Source: a virus. Taken from it: DNA of 20,122 nt. The position numbers and the translations under genes are program-made. Below the pieces are notes generated by a model. That model ran no database searches and had not been told where the DNA came from. It was given only the letters and a program-made list of their open reading frames with translations. The stretch's first letter is position 1. Each line of letters starts with the position of its first letter. This document shows positions 16,301 through 20,122 of the stretch, one piece after another. The stretch covers positions 1 through 20,122 of IMG/VR virus record IMGVR_UViG_3300037485_002005, one strand, 5' to 3'.

Positions 16301-17555
16301 AACTCGGTCTTTTATTGTTAAAGTTTATAGTGTGGACATTTCAGGTTCTTTGTCATCAGCAATAACTTTGACAGTTAATAACCCTGTACCCACCCTGACA
16401 GCTTGGACAGTATTGCCAAGTTTTAATTCTGTGAGTGTAAAAATAACAAACTCAGCTGAATTGGATATCAATGAATATCGTATTTATAAATCTCCAACTC
16501 CAAATTTCACGAAAGATTCATCAACTCTTGTCTATGCAGGAAAAGAAACTTATGTGAATATTAATGCATTGGGTGAAGTTTTGTATTATTATTCGACTTC
16601 AATAACAGATACATTCGGTGATGCTGGTATATCTTTTTCTCAAGAGCAATCGGCAATGTCAGCCAAGACAGATCCTGATACATATACATATACAGGTTTA
16701 ACTTTTGTTGCAAATCATAATGCAGCTCAATCTGTCTCAAACGGTGTTGATTCAGGATATGCTCTGAATAATGTATATTGGTCAGCTTTCACTGTGTCAA
16801 AAAATGGAGGTACAGCGTCTTCGTTACCTGCAGGAACTGCGGCTTGGACTACAGGTGTATTGTATATTTATTATATTCCTGGAGATACTGTTTTAAGAAC
16901 CAATGTAAGTCTTTTGGGAGCAATTACCGCAGGTGGAAGGATTCTCGCCACATATAAGGGTGGAACAGATCTTACACATGATGAAGGCCGTGCTTTTGTT
17001 TCTGGGGATCAGTTGCTTGCCGGAACAGTAGGCGCAAACGCTTTAGTCACAAATACTGCTGTGATTACAAACTCAGCCCAAGTTGGTAATATACTTGAAA
17101 GTAGTAACTATAGCTGGACAACGGGCAACTATGCCGGTTGGCGAATTGATAAAACAGGGTATGCTCAATTCGGTGGTCTGACAATTCGTAAATCTAATGG
17201 CGATTTGGTAATGTCTGCAGGAAACGGTGTTGAATGGGATACAGGAATTACAGGTACAGGCAAACCTGCTGATGGTGCAACTGTGGGTGGAAGCTTTGGA
17301 GGTATAGATGGGGCAGGTGGAAACATTTCAGGAACAATTAATTCTGGAAATGCGTCCACCTATATTGCCGATGCTGCAATAGGTACTGCTCAAATAGGTA
17401 GTTTAAGTCTTACCGGTACAGATTTCAGTTATAAATCCAGTGTAAATACTAGTGCAGACCGTATTGAAATGGATAGCCAAAGTATAAGAATATATGCAGC
17501 AAACCCTTTAGGAGGAGCAGCAATACTTCGAGTTAGATTGGGGAATTTGTCGTGA
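13347..17555 (+). CDS. Tip attachment / receptor-binding protein, lambda gpJ-like
   Basis: 1402 residues from ATG 13347 (1407 if ATG 13332 is used). The protein should form the trimeric tail tip that contacts the host surface. The start is hydrophobic (FWTQLVMLIISVASTAYQMV, residues 3-22). It is followed by the gpJ-type core, with ELPTEGRAEFLPKVYGKAKVGG at about 45-66 (its GRAEFLPKVYGKAKVGG part is typical), NPAWCLLDYLL about 261-271, and SILETMGDARLVWSGGKYKL about 346-365. From about residue 700 there are fibronectin-III-like units and two copies of a beta domain (about 812-899 and 1111-1209). The C-terminal part has DQLLAGTVGANALVTNTAVI and then GWRIDKTGYAQFGG, a layout common at gpJ C-termini; the last 50 residues are Gly/Ala/Ser-rich. 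Distal modules probably determine receptor specificity. The TGA overlaps the next GTG start (GTGA at 17552-17555). Confidence 0.9.
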   Translation: MGFWTQLVMLIISVASTAYQMVQASKKKVTNPATSDAAAQARLGFELPTEGRAEFLPKVYGKAKVGGVRVYHNTTSAFKYTSTNADRSFQTGPTSIAGGTFSRVKKDVSGNLYNEVENYASIDSGELSKDIEGTKNEFLFFQQALCQAPINGIIDVIIDESRHLDDPALGSFKAEVWSKVKAAMRIDIHNTGNASDSIMSANFSERLDAKFKDIAYASVVIRLDRDDPQFSSVPALQFLMEGSLVRKVIGGVLSTTYVYSNNPAWCLLDYLLDTKSGKGVNPLTEVDLASFEDVAAVCEMIVQQDAIVGGKLYQPTDDSRNIYTRDLPLYECNLITDPKKSIRDNIESILETMGDARLVWSGGKYKLSLQYPANNQELNVAATITDDVLSLDQSVEINWPTASQRFNNCTLRFHNECEDFKEDSVSWPPKVTTTIFKGIGGFNYSPSIGEYDEDTAGGRLLNKYGVWSGGGTTTTLDYKFLVSKIQSGACTLTISADSAMTLTIKDDITNTVIYTLSSTAAKSINTLALNLGNANIDKVYSIHITASGGSKTRAVSASITSTNYVIWTTRTLAYTAFVTNVLNSAVYDEMLIEDSGLVLELDMFSEGITDAYHALAKAEELVRTSRSAFGLKFSYVVKSVYLEPGDYISINSDTLLIGSGVDPLYFRVESVKITEENTCEVFASRFDYTQLAWSIKDDQYPKPPPVYDSRIPAPEWIEYTPQASGLTNSSGYLNWASVSLVDTYVLYVHTSNDLIDENGIPVFTEIGRTPTTSFSLPLLNATSAYFGVKASLNGRLSQMTYTDTSSPILLDQYTYSFTNLSFTYNSPSTNQISWNNFTITLNGIVTKNISAGNATWTSDHLYIYYNPISNLVLSTTLINIANSGKLLAIYDGGNNLVVKVSNLDPPINLYVKDTTAGIYSNKDLELTWEYPLSNDNKTDVFSHYLIQLYTTSNVLKHSEKVEYSTNRSGYYKLLFSNNINYFGTATRSFIVKVYSVDISGSLSSAITLTVNNPVPTLTAWTVLPSFNSVSVKITNSAELDINEYRIYKSPTPNFTKDSSTLVYAGKETYVNINALGEVLYYYSTSITDTFGDAGISFSQEQSAMSAKTDPDTYTYTGLTFVANHNAAQSVSNGVDSGYALNNVYWSAFTVSKNGGTASSLPAGTAAWTTGVLYIYYIPGDTVLRTNVSLLGAITAGGRILATYKGGTDLTHDEGRAFVSGDQLLAGTVGANALVTNTAVITNSAQVGNILESSNYSWTTGNYAGWRIDKTGYAQFGGLTIRKSNGDLVMSAGNGVEWDTGITGTGKPADGATVGGSFGGIDGAGGNISGTINSGNASTYIADAAIGTAQIGSLSLTGTDFSYKSSVNTSADRIEMDSQSIRIYAANPLGGAAILRVRLGNLS
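15780..16043 (+). repeat. Beta-domain repeat, copy 1, inside the gpJ-like gene
   Basis: Encodes about 88 residues beginning QYTYSFTNLSF and containing NISAGNATWTSDHLYIYY and GKLLAIYDGGNNL. It aligns with the segment at 16677-16973 by eye: YTY-F/L-T/S start, AGxAxWTxxxLYIYY core and the LAxYxGGxxL end. The divergence shows an old duplication or two independent acquisitions. Confidence 0.75.
16677..16973 (+). repeat. Beta-domain repeat, copy 2, inside the gpJ-like gene
   Basis: Encodes about 99 residues beginning DTYTYTGLTF and containing LPAGTAAWTTGVLYIYY and GRILATYKGGTDL. It matches copy 1 at 15780-16043 in order and spacing of these motifs; the loop after the first strand is about 10 residues longer. 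Two fibronectin-III-like segments lie between the copies. Confidence 0.75.
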
Positions 17556-18142
17556 GTTACGGATTACAAATATTCAATGCTCAGGGTAATCCAATCATGG
17601 ACACAGATGAGAGATTTACGAGAGTCTATGGGACTTACAACAACATTACGATACAAGGAACTCGCACTACAACTAATGATACAAAATACGTACAGATGTC
17701 TACATTTTCAAAGTCTGTATCTGTAAACTTACCATCAACAATTCAAAACTGGGCACCAATGATAGTGTCAGCTACTTCCGTATGGACAGGTAGCAACACG
17801 CTAGTGCAAGTTAATGCTAATACCACTAGAATGGTTGACGGTATAAGTTATGCAGTACATGTAAATGCTTTTGCAGGTAAGGGAAATTATCTTAATATTT
17901 CTGAATCAACTGCATTAGTGCTTACAGGTGGACAAGCGATGCAAGAAGATGGTAATGGTGCAGGACTTCCTCCAACTGCAACCGACTTAAGCCCAAGGGT
18001 TTCAGCAGAAGCCGTACCAGGGTCATCTCCTTCTGTTAAACTATATTATACATATTTAGCAAATATTTCCCACAAAGACATTGTTAGAGTTTATGCATCA
18101 GAAAGAAGAGCAACAATTTCTTTTATAATTGTAGGATATTGA
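17552..18142 (+). CDS. Tail-associated protein, MSYG paralogue 1
   Basis: 196 residues, beginning at a GTG that overlaps the gpJ-like stop, with GGGG (17540-17543) 8 bases upstream. The GTG start is supported because the next gene also begins MSYG. The first 29 residues (MSYGLQIFNAQGNPIMDTDE and on to RV) match the following protein at M-S-Y-G-h-x-I-x-N-x-x-G-x-x-I-x-D, where h is hydrophobic. The rest is strand-rich, Thr/Ser/Val-rich and has no signal peptide, membrane segment or cysteines; it ends RRATISFIIVGY. Small proteins with this MSYG-type start commonly follow gpJ-like genes in siphoviruses and have no experimentally fixed role that I can name. A part in decorating the tail tip or fibre is inferred from position. 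Confidence 0.75.
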   Translation: MSYGLQIFNAQGNPIMDTDERFTRVYGTYNNITIQGTRTTTNDTKYVQMSTFSKSVSVNLPSTIQNWAPMIVSATSVWTGSNTLVQVNANTTRMVDGISYAVHVNAFAGKGNYLNISESTALVLTGGQAMQEDGNGAGLPPTATDLSPRVSAEAVPGSSPSVKLYYTYLANISHKDIVRVYASERRATISFIIVGY

Positions 18143-18143
18143 C

Positions 18144-18785
18144 ATGAGTTATGGAATAGAGATTAGAAATCAATATGGTGAAATTATTCTTGACAATACC
18201 CCTTACTCTGTTATGAGGGTATTAGACGGTTATCCTGCAACAACGTCTAGACACACTGCAAAAAGAAGTTCTCTTTTTTCAGTTAATTCTGGTGAAGCTG
18301 TTTTTATTCGAGCATCAAACGATGGTGGGGTTGGGGGAGCAGGTGACGGATTATCTCCTAATAGTTCACTTGATGTAATAAGTACTGATTCGGGTGATTT
18401 AACGTATGTTAAAATAAAATCTTGTGAAAACCTTACAGCATCAGGCTATGGTTTAGCTGTGTTCAGTAATGAAGGTACTCCAAAACTTGTATTCTCTGAT
18501 TCTATTAAATTTGCAAAACTTGTTTATGCAAACTACCTCTCTGTTCCTAGTACAGGAGTTACTGTAAATATACCTGCCCTGTCAGTAGGTATGCATCGAT
18601 ATGTTTCTTTATACTCTTTTGGATTATGTGGAAATAGTAGCCAAAATGATGCTGATATGCTAAGAGTATCTTTTGGTTTGACTACTGCAACATTTAGTAA
18701 AGAAGCTTGGGGTTTTGGCTCTAAAACATTCACCTCGGTAAATTCATTCCAAATACCAATAGGTATTACGATAATTGAATGTTAA
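18144..18785 (+). CDS. Tail-associated protein, MSYG paralogue 2
   Basis: 213 residues; ATG 1 base after the preceding TGA, with AGGAT (18133-18137) 6 bases upstream. The N terminus MSYGIEIRNQYGEIILDNTP parallels the gene before it, so the two are paralogues at least over the first 30 residues. The rest has diverged: a glycine-rich turn (RASNDGGVGGAGDG, about residues 52-65), several predicted strands, two cysteines (one in KSCENL, one in LCGNS) and another at the very C terminus (IIEC). There are no catalytic motifs. Tandem paralogues at this place suggest adjacent subunits of a tip or fibre assembly, or a duplicated receptor-interacting module. The function remains unknown. Confidence 0.75.
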   Translation: MSYGIEIRNQYGEIILDNTPYSVMRVLDGYPATTSRHTAKRSSLFSVNSGEAVFIRASNDGGVGGAGDGLSPNSSLDVISTDSGDLTYVKIKSCENLTASGYGLAVFSNEGTPKLVFSDSIKFAKLVYANYLSVPSTGVTVNIPALSVGMHRYVSLYSFGLCGNSSQNDADMLRVSFGLTTATFSKEAWGFGSKTFTSVNSFQIPIGITIIEC

Positions 18786-18791
18786 AAAGAA

Positions 18792-18830
18792 TTTAGATAG
18801 TAATATCTAAAGCGACACAGCGCAACTGTG
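18792..18830 (+). other. Two consecutive RNA hairpins in the intergenic gap
   Basis: The 70-base gap holds a perfect 8-bp stem TTTAGATA (18792-18799) / TATCTAAA (18804-18811) with a GTAA loop. Then comes a 5-bp stem CACAG (18816-18820) / CTGTG (18826-18830) with a CGCAA loop. No U-tract follows either, so they are poor terminators. GTAA and the central GCAA of the second loop are tetraloop-like, so RNA stabilisation or processing is possible. Confidence 0.45.
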
Positions 18831-18855
18831 GGTAGTAAATAAATAGGAGACCATA

Positions 18856-19731
18856 ATGGTTGATCCAACTGAAGATACAGGTAGCATGCCTGAAAGTACA
18901 CTCGCTAAAGATGTAAAAACTATTTTAAAATCAATCGGAGAAAGTAACATGGGTAATTTATTGGGTAATGCAGGTCAAGACGGCATGGGCGGTGGAGTAT
19001 TATTGGGTTTGCTTTTGGGCAGATCAGGTATACTTGGCGGTGAAAATGGTGTTGCTTCTGAAAGAGCTGCCATTGATGCTGCTGTGGCTGCTGCTTTAGC
19101 TTCTTCAAATCAAGCCAATAACAACTCTATGTTACTTTTGAAGGATATTCAAGATAGCTCACAGCAAGTTATAAACAATGTGACCGCAGGTACTCAAACC
19201 TTAATGGCCACAAGTTTGCAAGGTCAAATCGCAAATCTTCAAGGTCAAGCAGGTATTCTTGCCGGTGTTGAATCTGCCAAAGGTACTGTGGTTAATGAAA
19301 TACATGAATCTTCAACTGATCTGGGTAATGGTATCAGTACACTTGCTGCATCAACTGCTGCCGCTTTCGGTGTTGTAAATACTAACATCGCAAGTCAAAC
19401 TGCAACCACACTGGCTGCTGTCAATGCGGATGGTGAAAAGACTCGTGCATTGATTCAATCGATTTCAACTGCAGATTTGAATCGTCAGATCACTGTGGCT
19501 CAAAATGAAATTAGCGATTTACGTCACGATAGACGCATTCAAGATTCGGGTGTGAATGTGACCAACAACATTAATCAAACTGCTGTGGCAACAGCTAATG
19601 CAACCGCTCAACAACAAATTGTTGGGTTGTTAAGTACACTTGCTTCAAGTTTACAACATAATACAAATTCTATTGTTAATTTAGGTACAATGAGAAATTC
19701 TGGTCAAGCAGCTACTAACGTAGTGGCGTGA
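18856..19731 (+). CDS. Helical glycine-rich virion-associated protein, probable fibre base
   Basis: 291 residues; ATG with AGGAGA (18845-18850) 5 bases upstream. Residues 1-30 are polar and acidic. A glycine-rich hydrophobic stretch (GGGVLLGLLLGRSGILGG, about 45-62) follows. Then a long region (about 65-280) is rich in Ala, Gln, Asn, Thr and Ser with heptad-like hydrophobics, e.g. NSMLLLKDIQDSSQQVINNV and ADLNRQITVAQNEISDLRHD, consistent with an extended helical or coiled-coil trimer. NVTNNINQTA (about 235-244) recalls asparagine-rich segments of similar phage proteins. No enzyme motif is seen. After its TGA (19729-19731) the same frame continues into a collagen-like tract, so this may be the N-terminal stalk of a longer readthrough fibre protein. 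The exact family is not recognised; a structural role is inferred from context. Confidence 0.75.
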   Translation: MVDPTEDTGSMPESTLAKDVKTILKSIGESNMGNLLGNAGQDGMGGGVLLGLLLGRSGILGGENGVASERAAIDAAVAAALASSNQANNNSMLLLKDIQDSSQQVINNVTAGTQTLMATSLQGQIANLQGQAGILAGVESAKGTVVNEIHESSTDLGNGISTLAASTAAAFGVVNTNIASQTATTLAAVNADGEKTRALIQSISTADLNRQITVAQNEISDLRHDRRIQDSGVNVTNNINQTAVATANATAQQQIVGLLSTLASSLQHNTNSIVNLGTMRNSGQAATNVVA

Positions 19732-19767
19732 ATTAGAACACCTGAACGTACCCGTAAAAGAGATGGA

Positions 19768-20122
19768 TTGACCTATATCGTTGGACCGAAAGGTGATAAG
19801 GGTGATACTGGACCACAAGGTATTCAGGGTGAAATTGGACCACAAGGTGTTGCGGGACTTGATGGAAAAGATGGAGACAAAGGAGAAAAGGGAGATCAAG
19901 GCAACACGGGAGCAACAGGAGCTAATGGCAATGATGGCAATAAAGGAGAAAAAGGTGATAGTGGCTCCAATGGCAATCAAGGTAATGATGGACCAAAAGG
20001 TGATAAAGGAGATCGTGGTAATGATGGCTCCACCGGACCTAAAGGCGATACTGGCTCTAAAGGTGATAAAGGCGATAAAGGAGATACTGGTCCCAAAGGG
20101 GACAAAGGAGAACCTGGACAGC
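19768..20122 (+). CDS. Collagen-like Gly-X-Y fibre protein (partial, 3' end outside)
   Basis: The frame is open from 19732, directly after the TGA of the preceding gene and in the same phase, to the window end. From 19783 it encodes 37 uninterrupted Gly-X-Y triplets plus a further Gly-Gln, with many GDK, GPK, GEK and GDT units, i.e. a collagen-like triple-helical shaft as found in phage tail fibres. Between the TGA and the first triplet are 17 residues rich in Arg and Lys. No ATG or GTG occurs in this frame there: the only common alternative start is TTG at 19768 (giving MTYIVGPKGDKG), preceded by a weak AAAAGAG (19756-19762). The start given here is therefore provisional; readthrough of the TGA, making a fusion from 18856, is the main alternative. 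The receptor-binding end presumably lies beyond the window. Confidence 0.7.
   Translation, partial: MTYIVGPKGDKGDTGPQGIQGEIGPQGVAGLDGKDGDKGEKGDQGNTGATGANGNDGNKGEKGDSGSNGNQGNDGPKGDKGDRGNDGSTGPKGDTGSKGDKGDKGDTGPKGDKGEPGQ
19783..20122 (+). repeat. Collagen-type 9-base periodic repeat tract
   Basis: Imperfect 9-base units coding Gly-X-Y run to the window edge. Near-identical blocks such as AAAGGTGATAAAGG recur (for example near 19999 and 20060), giving many short direct repeats that could recombine or slip in 9-base steps and keep the frame. Confidence 0.85.

Noticed and set aside
19681-19980. Minus-strand frames of 60-99 codons opposite the collagen tract
   Set aside because: They are shadows of the 9-base Gly-X-Y periodicity, which keeps the antisense frame open, and have no start context.
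1-20122. Possible alternative genetic code (TAG never used as a stop; TGA followed by an open frame at 19729)
   Set aside because: Among 13 gene ends, 7 are TAA and 6 TGA. TGA ends genes cleanly at several ATGA/GTGA overlaps, and the long genes are uninterrupted under the standard code with TGG for Trp. Absence of TAG in 13 stops is not surprising in AT-rich DNA. Only the single TGA at 19729 stays open as a local event.

Overview
This window is part of the virion-structure module of a long-tailed (siphovirus-type) bacteriophage or prophage. All supported genes are on the + strand, closely packed, with many stop/start overlaps. The DNA is AT-rich (about one-third GC by eye). The layout is that of a lambda-type tail cluster: terminator, tube, chaperones, tape measure, distal tail, then a gpJ-like tip protein. 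A gpJ-type tip and a lambda-type GGGAAAG frameshift site suggest a Gram-negative host. There are no host genes, integrase, tRNA, CRISPR or replication genes to narrow this down, so species and lifestyle are unknown.

Left part (1-2123): the 3' end of a tail-terminator-like gene, the major tail tube protein, and a strong 10-bp hairpin. Then come a small helical gene of unknown role and a G/GT-type pair of tail assembly chaperones joined by a predicted -1 programmed frameshift. Next is an HK97 gp10-like neck/tail-completion protein, followed by a textbook rho-independent terminator. The two hairpins divide the tail operon into blocks that probably differ in transcript level, with the abundant tube protein first and the few-copy tape measure last.

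Middle (2142-12167): one uninterrupted gene of 3341 codons, a giant tape measure protein. It has a recognisable N-terminal tape-measure domain, a hydrophobic central region and the conserved C-terminal motif. By the usual rule of about 0.15 nm per residue it predicts a tail of roughly 500 nm.

Right part (12170-20122): two tail-tip proteins, then a gpJ-like tip/receptor-binding protein of about 1400 residues. Its distal half carries fibronectin-III-like modules and a duplicated beta domain. Two small paralogous proteins beginning MSYG follow, then a short intergenic segment with two hairpins and a 291-residue helical, glycine-rich protein. After a single TGA the same reading frame continues into a collagen-like Gly-X-Y tract that runs off the window. 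No ATG or GTG lies between that stop and the collagen tract, so stop-codon readthrough or a weak TTG start has to be considered. This junction and the giant tape measure are the most interesting points.
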